This document shows positions 53,224-62,767 of a stretch of 64,000 nt of DNA, in pieces. Location: the NCBI GenBank assembly GCA_966674685.1, contig CBKWJC010000027.1, positions 1-64,000 of the forward strand, in the 5' to 3' direction. A model generated the notes under the pieces. The model saw nothing but the letters and a program-made list of their open reading frames with translations. It was not told the origin of the DNA and made no database searches. This DNA is from Thainema sp966674685. Its GTDB lineage: Bacteria > Cyanobacteriota > Cyanobacteriia > Phormidesmidales > Phormidesmidaceae. Position numbers and translations under genes: made by a program. Each line of letters opens with the position of its first letter. Position 1 is the first letter of the stretch.

Positions 53224-54590
53224 AAACCCAACCTATGCAACTGCGGCACCGAAAGCGGCTGATTCTGAAAATCAGGGTGCTGAGCATCGACTTGATGGGC
53301 TTTCTTGACAATGCGTGGGAAAAAGCGGCGCACCAGCCAGAGCTGCCGGAAGATCTGCTGCGGGTCGGCTAAGTGAGTCGTGGGTAACTTCTGTCCTAGT
53401 TCCTTGAAGACCAGACCCAGCGGCACGTTGATCTCATCCTGAAGCTTTAGGTATTCAGCAAACGTTGGCGCAAAGGCTGACATCAGCGACCCGACGCCGC
53501 CCCGTGCCTGTCCCCAGCCGATGTAGTAAATTCCCTTATAGTCGGCCAAAAGCGATCCGGCGTAGCACTGCACCGTTGCGCCTTTCACTCGCTGGAGTTC
53601 CGGCGGCAAAAACGGATAGGCAACGTGATAGCCCGTGGCGCAGACAATCAGGTCAAATTCTTCCGCCGTACCGTCAACAAACTCGACCTGCTGACCATTG
53701 AGCCGCTTGACGCCGGGTTTGGGCGTAATTCGCCCGTGCTTGATGTAGTAGGGCACCTCATTATTCAGCGTCGGGTGCTTCTCAAAAATGCGGTAACTGG
53801 GTCGTTCTAGACCATAGCGCTCATGTGCACCGAAGGTGAGCTGCACGATGCCGTAGGCCAGCCAACGCTGTAACCGCTCTGGCATCCACCATTTGATTAA
53901 ATCGGCAACGGGTTTGCCCATAAAAGATTTGGGGATAAACCAGACGGATTCCCGCATGCTCAGCACCGATTTCGCTGCCACTCGTCCGGCCTCTGCCGCC
54001 ACGTCGCAGGCCGAGTTGCCGCCGCCGATGATTAGCACTCGCTTGCCGCGTAGCTGATCGGGGTGCTTGTAGTCCTTCGAGTGAATGATTTCGCCTGCAA
54101 ACTCGCCGTCAAACTTTGGAAAGCGCTTGCTCCAGTGGTGACCGTTGCAGAGCAGAACGCCTTTGTAGAGCCGCTGTTCACCATTTGCCAAGGTGATGAG
54201 CCAGTGATTGTTTTCGACGGGTCGCACATTTTGTATCTTGCAGTTGAGCTGGATGTGCGATCGCAACTCAAAGTGGTCGGCAAAGCTCCACAGATAGTCC
54301 CGCATTTGCTGGGCACTGGGGAAATCCGGATAGTTGTCCGGCATGGGGAAATGGGTAAACTGGGTGATTTTGCGGGACGAGATGATGTGGGCTGTGGTAT
54401 AGACACCGTGATACCAGTTGCCGCCGATATTGTCGCTGGCGTCAACTTGGTCGTAGGGAATATTGGCTGCTTTCAGCGCTTGGGCCAGTCCTAAACCGAC
54501 GAATCCGGCACCGATAATCAGGTGCTTATCGGTACAGTCCTGAACCGGGCGATCCTGGAGGTGAGGGGCAACCAGGGAGCTAGTGTTCAC
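53220..54590 (-). CDS. Flavin-containing monooxygenase-like FAD/NAD(P)H enzyme
   Basis: A 456-residue flavoprotein. The FAD site is IIGAGFVGLGLAQAL (about 24-38), the FMO-type motif FAGEIIHSKDY lies near residue 165, and the NAD(P)H site is VLIIGGGNSACDVAAEA (about 184-200). ATGYHVAYPFLP is the usual C-terminal motif. The family oxygenates soft nucleophiles or ketones; the substrate is unknown. The start is GTG 54590, which overlaps the end of the SDR gene by 11 bases; the gene is the middle member of a tightly packed operon. Confidence 0.88.
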   Translation of the reverse strand: MNTSSLVAPHLQDRPVQDCTDKHLIIGAGFVGLGLAQALKAANIPYDQVDASDNIGGNWYHGVYTTAHIISSRKITQFTHFPMPDNYPDFPSAQQMRDYLWSFADHFELRSHIQLNCKIQNVRPVENNHWLITLANGEQRLYKGVLLCNGHHWSKRFPKFDGEFAGEIIHSKDYKHPDQLRGKRVLIIGGGNSACDVAAEAGRVAAKSVLSMRESVWFIPKSFMGKPVADLIKWWMPERLQRWLAYGIVQLTFGAHERYGLERPSYRIFEKHPTLNNEVPYYIKHGRITPKPGVKRLNGQQVEFVDGTAEEFDLIVCATGYHVAYPFLPPELQRVKGATVQCYAGSLLADYKGIYYIGWGQARGGVGSLMSAFAPTFAEYLKLQDEINVPLGLVFKELGQKLPTTHLADPQQIFRQLWLVRRFFPRIVKKAHQVDAQHPDFQNQPLSVPQLHRLGL

Positions 54591-55401
54591 GTTGCTGCAT
54601 TCTCCGCATGATGAGGGTACTGATCCAGTTTAAGAACTGTGGCGAATATCGGAGTAAAACGTAGCTGCTGCGGGACATCCGATCGGGGAAAACGTGTAGC
54701 TGTTCGCGGGCAATGCCCTGTAGAGTGGCGGCCATCACTTGAGCCGGATCGGTAGCCATTTCGGCGGGGAAGCCCTGCATACCCTTGGCCAGAGAGCCGA
54801 ACCGTTCAGACTGCAAAATTGGCGTGCGGCTGAAGTAGGGATACACCGCCGTTACCTTGACGCTGTAGGGAGCCAATTCCTGAGCCAGTCCTTCACTGAA
54901 TCCCCGCAGGCCAAACTTACTGGTGCTGTAGTGGGCCATCCCCGCCGGAGCCGTCCAGCCAGCCAGCGAGGAAATGTTTACAATATGCCCCTGTCGCCGC
55001 TTAATCATGTCGGTCATAAACAGCGTACTCAGCCGCATGGGAGCCAGCAGATTCACCTGCATCAGCCGCTCCCACTTCTCGCTGGGGACTTCATCCATTC
55101 GACCATAGAGGCCAATGCCGGCGTTGTTGATCAGGATGTCTATAGGCTGATTGAGTTCTTTAACCTGTTTGTAGATGCGATCGCACCCTTCGCGCGAGGA
55201 CAGATCAGCCGCGAAACAAGCCATCACCTCACCTGTTTGAACCTGGGTTTGAATGTGCTTCACCTGCTGCTGTAGGCGATCAGCATCCAAATCGGTCAAA
55301 ATTAATCGACTGCCCGCTGCCAGCAGGAGACGGGTTAACTCCTGACCAAAACCACCTGCTGCCCCCGTTAACAGTACAACCGCTCCGTTAAACTGCGTCA
55401 T
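54580..55401 (-). CDS. Short-chain dehydrogenase/reductase
   Basis: A 273-residue classical SDR and first gene of the operon. The cofactor loop is TGAAGGFG (about 13-20), LTDLDADRL suggests NAD(H) preference, and NNAGIGLYG, the catalytic Ser in NISSLAG and YSTSKFG (Tyr and Lys) are intact. A hydrophobic and basic C-terminus (LLRYSPQFLNWISTLIMRRM) may touch the membrane. Together with the flavin monooxygenase downstream it could oxidise then reduce a lipid-like substrate; this is inference from the pairing only. Confidence 0.9.
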   Translation of the reverse strand: MTQFNGAVVLLTGAAGGFGQELTRLLLAAGSRLILTDLDADRLQQQVKHIQTQVQTGEVMACFAADLSSREGCDRIYKQVKELNQPIDILINNAGIGLYGRMDEVPSEKWERLMQVNLLAPMRLSTLFMTDMIKRRQGHIVNISSLAGWTAPAGMAHYSTSKFGLRGFSEGLAQELAPYSVKVTAVYPYFSRTPILQSERFGSLAKGMQGFPAEMATDPAQVMAATLQGIAREQLHVFPDRMSRSSYVLLRYSPQFLNWISTLIMRRMQQREH

Positions 55402-55460
55402 GTCAAACCGCCTGACCTCATTTGATATAGCGCTATGCGCTTAGAACCAGGAAGGTCATC

Positions 55461-55493
55461 TTTGGGGAGCCGTGCAGAGCGCGGCTTCCCAAA
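55461..55493. repeat. Hairpin related to 41272-41316
   Basis: The arm 55461-55475 pairs with 55479-55493 with two G-U pairs and loop AGA. The inner stem GGGAGCCGTGC/GCGCGGCTTCCC resembles the element before the XRE gene. It lies in the gap between the NHLP operon and the SDR operon. Confidence 0.6.
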
Positions 55494-55598
55494 AACGACT
55501 TGTCCTGACTTGATTACGTGATACAAGCCAGCATAATCATTAATATCTGCGATCGCTAGGGATAACGCGGCTATAGGCTCGGCACGATGGATGGGGTT

Positions 55599-58500
55599 TT
55601 AAGCAATTTGGCGCTGGATGAGGCGTTGAAATAAACCGGGCTGCTGAGCTAGCTCGTCGAAGGTTCCCTGCTGCACAATTCGGCCTGTGTCGAGGACATA
55701 AATGCGATCGGCATCGCGAATTGTACTCAATCGGTGGGCAACCACGAGACGAGTCACCTGAAGCTGGCTCATGCTGCGGCTGACAATAGCCTGGGTGTGG
55801 TTGTCCAAGGCACTTGTCGCTTCATCCAGGAGCAAGATGCGGGGTTGATGAGCTAGGGCGCGGGCAATCACCAGTCGTTGGCGCTGCCCACCGGAGAGAT
55901 TGCTGCCCCCTTCATTAATCACCGTATGCATCTGCATGGGCATGGCTTGGATATCCGCCGCCAAGCCGCTCATCTCGGCGGCCTGCCAAGCGGCTTCCAT
56001 GCTGATCAGGGCACCGCCCGCAATGTTCTCGAAAATGGAGCCTGCATTGATGCGCCCATTTTGTAAGACAGTGCCAAACTGACGCCGCACGGCGGCGATA
56101 TCGAGTCCGGCAAGCGCCTGCCCGTCGTAGTAAATTTCGCCCGACTGAGGTATCTCGAACCCCATCAGCAAGCGGAAGATGGTTGATTTGCCCGACCCGG
56201 ATGGCCCGACTAGCGCAACAAATTCGCCCGGTTCAATGTCGAGCGTGACGTTATCAAGAATCAGCGGCCCGTCACTGCGGTAGCGAAATGAGGCATGATC
56301 GACCTTGATCCGCCCGGATAGAATTCCCGGATCGACGGCATCAGCGCTGACTTCGGGCTGAGCTTGCAGGATGGGTTGCGATCGCAGCCAGAGGGGATAA
56401 ATTGCCACGGCTTCCGTGATTGCGGCGCTGAGGCTGGTGGCTCCCCGGATAAAGATGCCGTAGGCGGCAAAAAAGGCCAGAAACGTTCCGGTTGACAGAT
56501 CCGCTCGCGCCATTGATTGAGGGCCGGAGACGCTCAAGCTGGCCAGCGCAAAAATGAGGATGGTGGCCACGGTCGGGGCTGTGGTGTTGAACACCTCAAC
56601 GGTATCTTCCAACTGCTGGGTATTCAGCCGAATCCGCAACTGCTGCACGTAGGATTTGCCCCACTGAGCGAAGGCGCGATTTTCGGCTCCTGCCGTTCGC
56701 AGTTTGGACATGCCGCTGATCAACTGCACGACTGTGCCGTATAGCTCGCCTTCCATTTGCTTCAGGGGCCGCTGGCGGTTCACGATCAGGATGCCCGTAA
56801 TTGTCGTGACCAAAAGAGTTGCGATCGCAACCCCGAACGCTAACGAGGCTAGCAGCGGGCTGTAATAGATCAGCAGTCCCAAATTGAGCAGCGCAAACAT
56901 GCCGGTTAAAAACGATTGGAGCAGCGTTCCGCTCAAGATCTGGCGAATTGCCGTGATGCTGGAGACGCGAGCATTCAAATCGCCAGTTGAGTAATCGCGG
57001 AAAAACGTTGTCCGCAGGGACAGCAACCGATCCCACACGGCTGCCTGTAGAGTCACGTCAGATGCCGTTTCGATTCGCATAGATGCGATCGCTTGAGTCA
57101 GACGAAAGGCAGCACTACCGAAGGCCGCAGCTAGGAGTCCCAAACCTAAGCCCCACAAGAGATTGCTGTTGCCAAAGGGAATGGCCTGATCAATCAGGAC
57201 TGCCGTCGCTTGAGGCACAACCATCCCGATTAGCGTGGCCACAATCCCCGCCAGCAGCAATGCCACCATGTCGCCATATCGACCCCGCAGCACGAACCGC
57301 AGCAGTTTCCACGCCGTCAAGTCACCATCCGGTAGCGGCGGATAGAACATGTAGGCTGCCGGGTCAAGCGTATGAGCAAGCGCTGCGTCAACGATCTGGC
57401 TAGATGGCGACATCTCAGCCGTACCGGGTTGAACCAGCTCATAGCGATCGCCAGTCACTGGAATCAGGGCCACTGGATGATGCTCCATGCGGGTGTAGGC
57501 CACCAGCGGCCCATGATCCCGCTGCCACCAGTTGCCCCGCAGCAGCACCCGTCGCAGTCGCAACTGTGAGGCACGTGCGATCGCATCTAAAGGTTCTTTG
57601 ATCGGCTGCAAATCCTCGGCCTGACGCGGTGGCCGAATCGGCACGCCCAGTGCCCGTCCCACCCGACCAGCGGCAGCAAGAACGGCTGATTCTGCTGATC
57701 GCTCGACCGCAGTCGGTGCCAGTAGAATCGAGCCAAGCTGCTGGAGTGTCTGCTGAATCGACTGCTGGTTCAGCGCCTCCAGCTCAGTAAACTGCTGCTG
57801 AACTCTAGCCGAATACTGCATTTGCCACTGCTGAACGCTGTCTAGGACGTACTGATGCAGTTGCGCTAACCCTTTGACTAAGACCTCAACCCGCTGAACG
57901 GCCTCTGTTCCTCTCGCGAACAGTTCCACATCGCCATTGGCAGTGAGCGGCATAGTGGCGCTGACTGGGAAACAGCCCGTTTCAGCCGTGAGCACGAATT
58001 CCGGCTGATTGCGCCACTGTAGCTCACCCCGTCTAACGCTGATCCACTGCACGGTTCCCACTGGCGGCTGGCAGCGCTGGCCTGGTAACAAAGAGAGATA
58101 ATGAGCCGCAATGTCATCACCAGCTTGTGGGGTCGGCCAACCATCAATATCACCCAGCGATCGAATCCACGGATCGATATAGGTTTTCAGTAGCTCTAGT
58201 TTTTCGTGGACTGCCAAGCCATTCAAATCAATACCAGACACCTCACTCGGCTCCAGCGGTACTGCGATTAAGCCCAAGTGATGAGCCATTTCTTTCGCCC
58301 TGTAGCCAAATAAAGCTTGACCGCAAGACACATTGAAGAGATAGCGGCGCTCTCCTTCCGGCTGCCCGTTTAGGATATAGGTCGCAAAAACGGCCAGTTC
58401 ACCTGTAGTCAGGATCAGTAGCGTATCGGGCTGATCGAGCACTAATGGACGATTAGCCCTGACTGGAATTGCGGTGCTGGTCAAATTGAGAGCGAAAGGG

Positions 58501-58637
58501 GCAGGGGGGATGGGGAGAGTTAGATTGGCCTGGTCGCTCTCAATAGCTCCCTCGCTCCCCTTGCCCCCACTGCTCCCCTCCCTCCCCTTGCTCCCATTCA
58601 CCTCATCTTCCACTTGCACAGAAAACTGACTAGACAT
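55599..58637 (-). CDS. NHLM-type ABC transporter permease/ATPase (second transporter of the peptide export operon)
   Basis: A 1012-residue fused ABC transporter resembling the NHLM bacteriocin-system ABC2 protein. The N-terminal 300 residues are soluble and include a cyclic-nucleotide-domain-like beta part (LLILTTGELAVFATYIL, RRYLFNVSCGQALFG). Six membrane helices follow (about 430-720). The ATPase has GPSGSGKSTIFRLLMGFE, signature NLSGGQRQRLVIARALA and Walker B ILLLDEATSALD. It lacks a peptidase domain. I chose ATG 58637, which has a strong AAGGAGG eight bases upstream and starts one base after the preceding stop (TGAGATG); a GTG at 58655 is less likely. A low-complexity Gly/Ser/Lys-Pro insert lies at about residues 12-45. 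It is the last gene of the operon. Confidence 0.9.
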   Translation of the reverse strand: MSSQFSVQVEDEVNGSKGREGSSGGKGSEGAIESDQANLTLPIPPAPFALNLTSTAIPVRANRPLVLDQPDTLLILTTGELAVFATYILNGQPEGERRYLFNVSCGQALFGYRAKEMAHHLGLIAVPLEPSEVSGIDLNGLAVHEKLELLKTYIDPWIRSLGDIDGWPTPQAGDDIAAHYLSLLPGQRCQPPVGTVQWISVRRGELQWRNQPEFVLTAETGCFPVSATMPLTANGDVELFARGTEAVQRVEVLVKGLAQLHQYVLDSVQQWQMQYSARVQQQFTELEALNQQSIQQTLQQLGSILLAPTAVERSAESAVLAAAGRVGRALGVPIRPPRQAEDLQPIKEPLDAIARASQLRLRRVLLRGNWWQRDHGPLVAYTRMEHHPVALIPVTGDRYELVQPGTAEMSPSSQIVDAALAHTLDPAAYMFYPPLPDGDLTAWKLLRFVLRGRYGDMVALLLAGIVATLIGMVVPQATAVLIDQAIPFGNSNLLWGLGLGLLAAAFGSAAFRLTQAIASMRIETASDVTLQAAVWDRLLSLRTTFFRDYSTGDLNARVSSITAIRQILSGTLLQSFLTGMFALLNLGLLIYYSPLLASLAFGVAIATLLVTTITGILIVNRQRPLKQMEGELYGTVVQLISGMSKLRTAGAENRAFAQWGKSYVQQLRIRLNTQQLEDTVEVFNTTAPTVATILIFALASLSVSGPQSMARADLSTGTFLAFFAAYGIFIRGATSLSAAITEAVAIYPLWLRSQPILQAQPEVSADAVDPGILSGRIKVDHASFRYRSDGPLILDNVTLDIEPGEFVALVGPSGSGKSTIFRLLMGFEIPQSGEIYYDGQALAGLDIAAVRRQFGTVLQNGRINAGSIFENIAGGALISMEAAWQAAEMSGLAADIQAMPMQMHTVINEGGSNLSGGQRQRLVIARALAHQPRILLLDEATSALDNHTQAIVSRSMSQLQVTRLVVAHRLSTIRDADRIYVLDTGRIVQQGTFDELAQQPGLFQRLIQRQIA
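58490..58605 (-). repeat. In-frame low-complexity insert near the start of the ABC2 gene
   Basis: On the coding strand, a purine-rich run (AATGGGAGCAAGGGGAGGG) is followed by CTCTCCCCATCCCCCCTGCC. It has the same purine-then-pyrimidine design as the inserts in the hybrid kinase and encodes NGSKGREGSSGGKGSEG and LPIPPAPF. Confidence 0.65.
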
Positions 58638-58638
58638 C

Positions 58639-61029
58639 TCAACTGCCTCCTTCACTCTGAATCAGGTGAGCATAGGCTCCTGGCTGATGTTTGAGTTGAT
58701 CGTGAGTGCCGCGCTGCACGACTTGCCCCTGGTCTAGAACAATGATTTCATCCGCATCGCGAATTGTGCTGAGGCGGTGAGCCACGATAATGCAGGTGCA
58801 GCCGCGTCGCCTCAAGTTTCGATCAATCCGCCGCTCGGTCTCGGTATCTAGGGCGCTCGTCGCTTCATCTAACACCAAAATGGAAGGATTATTGACCAAG
58901 GCGCGGGCAATTTCGAGCCGCTGCCGCTGACCTCCGCTCAAATTGACGGCTCCCTCCAGCAGTTCTGCATCGTAGCCACAGGGCAGTGCCAACACAGCCG
59001 ATTCGATTTCAGCATCGCGAACGGCCTGCTGAATATCAGCCATCGGTATAGCGCTATTCCACAGGGTGAGATTGTCGCGTAGCGTACCCGCAAACAGCAG
59101 AATTTCTTGTTCAACAAATGCGATCGCAGTTGTGCGAACGGTGGCTGGCAAATCGGCTTGGGGAATGCCATCAAAATAGATGTGGCCTGACCAGGGTTGA
59201 TACAGCCCGACGATGACTCGGGCCAGGGTGGACTTGCCGGAGCCGCTACCGCCAACCAGCGCAATTCGCTGCCCTGGTCGGATCGATAGGTTGAAATTCT
59301 CAATCAGGGGTGGATTCAGCCGACTGTAGCCAAAGGTCAAGTTTTGAATGTCAATGTATCCCTGTAGTCGCGTCAGAGCTGGCGGATTGGCCTGATCTGT
59401 GGTCGGCAAGGAACTAGCTACGGGAGCATCCCGTTTTTGCAAATGGCCCTCATCCCCCAGCCCCTTCTCCCAATTGTGGGAGAAGGGGAGAAGGTTCAGT
59501 ACTTTCAAAGTCCCTCTCCCAATGTTGGGAGAGGGATTTAGGGTGAGGGCAAGAGAACCCGTTTGCACATTCGGGATATGCCCGCTAGCTACATCGCCTA
59601 ATGGAGCTTGCAGTAAAGAGTCTACCTGATTATCCAGCACATCATCTAAGCGCTGGAGGCTACCGTAGAGCGTTTGCAGTGTCGTACTAAACTGCACCAG
59701 CTGATTGACCGGAGCCTGAAAGCTCTGGGCCAAGAGCTGAAATGCAACCAGCATGCCGATAGTCAGACTGCCGTGAATCACGCGCCAGCCACCGATCACC
59801 AGAATAGCAAGCATGGTCAGCATGGATAGCAGCGTGGGTAAAAGCCCCACTAGTTGGTTCGTTGCGCTTAAGCCCTGCTGGACATTAACGGCTTTGGTGT
59901 AGTAGCCTGACCAGCGAGCAAAAAAGTCCGATTCAATCCCCGCCGCTTTCAGCGTTTCAATGCTTTGTAAACCCGCGATCGCAACTCCGTCTACTTTGCC
60001 GTATTCCTGAGCGAGCCGTAGATTGGCATCGGCGCGACGGCGGGCAACCCACTGGAGGACGAGGATGTTGACTCCCGCTAAACCCACGACAATTGCGGTT
60101 AGCACAGGGTCATACAGCAGCATGATCATTCCATAGAAAACCGTGACAACCAGGCTCACCACCGTTGTCGCCAAGCGACCAGAGAGCGCATTGGCCACCT
60201 GATCATTCAGTCGTATCCGGCTAGCAATTTCACCGGGATAGCGCTGGGTGTAGAAGTCCACAGGTAACCGCAGCACATGCCACATAAAACGGCTGGTCAT
60301 GCTGATCGATAGCTTGAGCTTGAGCGATCGCAGATAGCGCAGTTGCAAAACGGTTAAGTAGCCCTGTAGCACGACGATGACGGCCAGAGTCAGCAAAACG
60401 TAGGGCAACCAACTGAAGCGGCGAGCAACCAAGACGCCATCGATAAAAATTTGGCTGAGAGCAGGCAGCAAAATGTTAGGTACAACCAGCAGTAGCCCTG
60501 TAGCTACCGTCAGTAAAATGGCTCCAGGCGATGATTTCAGCCGCCGCTGGAGCGCTGCCAATACGCTCGGAGATTGACCACTCGGAGCAAATTCCTCTCC
60601 CGGTTCCACGACGAGAGCAATTCCGGTATAGCCTTCGTCAAACTCGGCCAGCGTCACCGTCCGGGGGCCAGTGGCCGGATCGTTGAGAAAAACGCGATCG
60701 CGGCTAAACCCTTCTACCACCAGAAAGTGATTGAAGTGCCAAAACACGATAAATGGCGGCGTGAGTTCCTGCACTCGGTCGAGTGATTTCTTGAACCCTT
60801 TGGCCATCATGCCGTAGCGCCGCGCCGCTTTTAGCACATTTGCAGCGGTCACACCATCGCGCGATACACTACAGCTCTGGCGCAGTTCGGCTAAAGGGAC
60901 AAACTTTTTGTAGTGGGCCAAAATAATGCCGAGTGCGGCGGCACCACACTCCACCGCCTCCATTTGCAGCACGGTTGGCGTTTTGATCCGGGCTGGACGC
61001 TGCTGAAGACGGGGTAGAACGAGAGTCAT
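58639..61029 (-). CDS. Peptidase-containing ABC transporter (C39, NHLM/PCAT type)
   Basis: A 796-residue transporter that cleaves a double-glycine leader and exports the core. The N-terminal C39 peptidase (about 15-140) has the catalytic Cys in MEAVECGAAALG (about 28), the His in VFWHFNHFLVVEG and the Asp in VFLNDPATGPR. Six membrane helices follow (about 165-450). The ATPase (about 560-790) has GGSGSGKSTLARVIVGL, LSGGQRQRLEIARAL and ILVLDEATSALD. The linker at about 493-528 is encoded by an inserted REP-like repeat. Its ATG overlaps the stop of the adaptor gene by four bases. The obvious substrate is the double-glycine peptide encoded at 62814-62993. Confidence 0.93.
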   Translation of the reverse strand: MTLVLPRLQQRPARIKTPTVLQMEAVECGAAALGIILAHYKKFVPLAELRQSCSVSRDGVTAANVLKAARRYGMMAKGFKKSLDRVQELTPPFIVFWHFNHFLVVEGFSRDRVFLNDPATGPRTVTLAEFDEGYTGIALVVEPGEEFAPSGQSPSVLAALQRRLKSSPGAILLTVATGLLLVVPNILLPALSQIFIDGVLVARRFSWLPYVLLTLAVIVVLQGYLTVLQLRYLRSLKLKLSISMTSRFMWHVLRLPVDFYTQRYPGEIASRIRLNDQVANALSGRLATTVVSLVVTVFYGMIMLLYDPVLTAIVVGLAGVNILVLQWVARRRADANLRLAQEYGKVDGVAIAGLQSIETLKAAGIESDFFARWSGYYTKAVNVQQGLSATNQLVGLLPTLLSMLTMLAILVIGGWRVIHGSLTIGMLVAFQLLAQSFQAPVNQLVQFSTTLQTLYGSLQRLDDVLDNQVDSLLQAPLGDVASGHIPNVQTGSLALTLNPSPNIGRGTLKVLNLLPFSHNWEKGLGDEGHLQKRDAPVASSLPTTDQANPPALTRLQGYIDIQNLTFGYSRLNPPLIENFNLSIRPGQRIALVGGSGSGKSTLARVIVGLYQPWSGHIYFDGIPQADLPATVRTTAIAFVEQEILLFAGTLRDNLTLWNSAIPMADIQQAVRDAEIESAVLALPCGYDAELLEGAVNLSGGQRQRLEIARALVNNPSILVLDEATSALDTETERRIDRNLRRRGCTCIIVAHRLSTIRDADEIIVLDQGQVVQRGTHDQLKHQPGAYAHLIQSEGGS
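59445..59550 (-). repeat. REP-like repeat inside the C39 transporter gene
   Basis: GCCCTCATCCCCCAGCCCC at one end and TTTAGGGTGAGGGC at the other match the core of the intergenic repeat at 22529-22685. The transporter reads through it in frame as LALTLNPSPNIGRGTLK and LPFSHNWEKGLGDEG, in the linker between membrane and ATPase domains. Confidence 0.8.
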
Positions 61030-61637
61030 GATTCACGGTCTCCCAAAAACGGAAAGACAAGCTGGATGGGAGCCAATTCCATGAGCGTCAACCGAGCCGT
61101 TGCTGTTGCCCCTGCCGGAATCGTCAAATCTCTGCCGCTGGCTGATGTCCATTTATAGCCGCTCACCGTTGTCGTATCTGGCTCTAGGTCAACCAGCACG
61201 ATCACTGTTTGCTGTGGTAGTCCCTCTAGCGACATTTGATTTTGCGCCTGATCCAGGGTTGTAACCGACGAAGCGGAAATGTCCTGAATGCGCCCGATTA
61301 CGCCGCCGATGCGATCGCCACCTGTGATATCGGGTACTAGCACAACTGGCATCCCCACCCGAATTTGATTGGCATCGCGGCTGTCGAAGTAAGCCAGTCC
61401 CATCAACTGCTCTGAACCATCGGCTGGATGCACGAGTACACTTGCACCCACTGCCGTGACGGGAATGCGACCCAGGATGCTCCAACCGATACCCGCAGCC
61501 AGCGCTACACCAACTGCTGCAATTGGAATCCAGCGCTTTGGACTGGCAATTTGCATGAGCTGATCGAGCTGTTCAGGCGAAGATAAGCGCTCTAGCGAAA
61601 CTTGACGAAAGAGATGATCCTGACGATTGCTATTCAT
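61026..61637 (-). CDS. Short HlyD-type adaptor of NHLM secretion system
   Basis: A 203-residue membrane-fusion-like protein. The N-terminus (DHLFRQVSLERLSSPEQLDQL) is typical of NHLM secretion proteins. One membrane helix lies at about 36-56, and the rest is beta-rich (VTAVGASVLVHPADGS, GMPVVLVPDITGGDRIGGVI). The long coiled-coil hairpin that in normal HlyD proteins sits between the two lipoyl halves is absent, so the protein is about half the usual length. It could bridge the transporter only a short way into the periplasm. It starts at ATG 61637 and overlaps the next gene by four bases. Confidence 0.82.
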   Translation of the reverse strand: MNSNRQDHLFRQVSLERLSSPEQLDQLMQIASPKRWIPIAAVGVALAAGIGWSILGRIPVTAVGASVLVHPADGSEQLMGLAYFDSRDANQIRVGMPVVLVPDITGGDRIGGVIGRIQDISASSVTTLDQAQNQMSLEGLPQQTVIVLVDLEPDTTTVSGYKWTSASGRDLTIPAGATATARLTLMELAPIQLVFPFLGDRES

Positions 61638-61656
61638 GACGCGAACCTATTGCTGA

Positions 61657-62727
61657 CTAAATTCGGGCTTCCAGCTGGCTCAGCATCCAATCAAATCGGG
61701 CCGCTCCTTGGGAAACCTGTTCAAGGTCGGCCAAATTTAGCTCGTCTTCGTCCATTGCCGTTTGATCTGGCTGATTGATTCGATCGGTTGGCCTTGCGTC
61801 GGTGAGGGCAGTCTGGTTCTGGTCAGCCTCCTGACCCACCTGATGGATCACCGTTTGTAAAAGAGTCGCAATTTGAACGGCAATCACCCGATAGAAACGA
61901 GCCGCAAAACTCACATCTTGCTGGAGCTTGGCCATGAGCTGAGGGCGCGGAATGGAGAGGATACGAGTCGTGGTGACGGCTCGTATCGTCACGGGCAGCG
62001 GACGGGCATCTAAAAATGAGGAAATCCCCGGTAGCCCGCCCTTGGAGATTTCAGCAAATACCCGGTAGGACTGACTGCTTTCCTCTAGCCCCATGAAGCA
62101 GAGGATTAAGGGATCGGTACTGCCATCCGGTGTGGCAATGGATAAGCGACCATCGAGAATAATGTGCAGCGCGTCAACGGGTCGCCCCGCTTGCAGTAAA
62201 ACCTTGTTCACCATCAGCGATGTGACGGTGCCAGTCTGCATCAGCCAATCAATATCGCTGTCCCGCAGTTCACCAAAGACAAATAGCGCTTCCTTGACGG
62301 ACTGGTTGTACTGAAACTGGAGCCGTTCTGGAGACTCAAATAGCGATCGCAACCGCTCCGATAGCACAATTGCGATCGCACGATACAAATGGCTAGCAAA
62401 ACACGGCTCGTGCTGCATTTTGTGAATTAGATCAGCATAGGAGATGGCTAAAACAACGGAGTCTGTCACTGCTTGAATTTGAGTATCCGATTGAAGCTGA
62501 AATAGGGGATCTTCGCCAATCATTTCACCGCGCGTAATCGTCGTAAGAACGCTGGCAGAATGTTGCGATCGCAGTGTGAGCTGGCCGCTAATCAGAATAA
62601 ATAAATGATCAGTTACTTGATAGGGATGGAGTAATATTTCAGCAGCCTGGAGCGATCGTTTTTCGCTATGAGTAATTAACCAGTCTAAATCTGAATTAGT
62701 TAGCTCCCTTAATAAAATATCGGTCAT
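61657..62727 (-). CDS. Cyclic-nucleotide-binding-like protein of NHLP operon
   Basis: A 356-residue soluble protein with two cyclic-nucleotide-binding-like beta-barrels, at about 5-125 (DHLFILISGQLTLRSQHSAS, RGEMIGEDPLF) and about 155-300 (LHIILDGRLSIATPDGS). A disordered Gln/Asp-rich linker and an acidic C-terminal helix (ELNLADLEQVSQGAARFDWM) follow. No DNA-binding domain is present, so it is more likely a regulator or structural part of the transporter than a transcription factor. The clear PRxA-type phosphate-binding Arg is not obvious, so nucleotide binding is uncertain. It follows the peptide gene after 86 bases. Confidence 0.8.
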   Translation of the reverse strand: MTDILLRELTNSDLDWLITHSEKRSLQAAEILLHPYQVTDHLFILISGQLTLRSQHSASVLTTITRGEMIGEDPLFQLQSDTQIQAVTDSVVLAISYADLIHKMQHEPCFASHLYRAIAIVLSERLRSLFESPERLQFQYNQSVKEALFVFGELRDSDIDWLMQTGTVTSLMVNKVLLQAGRPVDALHIILDGRLSIATPDGSTDPLILCFMGLEESSQSYRVFAEISKGGLPGISSFLDARPLPVTIRAVTTTRILSIPRPQLMAKLQQDVSFAARFYRVIAVQIATLLQTVIHQVGQEADQNQTALTDARPTDRINQPDQTAMDEDELNLADLEQVSQGAARFDWMLSQLEARI

Positions 62728-62767
62728 TGTAGAAAACCAATTTAAAAAATTTGCCCGTCAACCAGGT

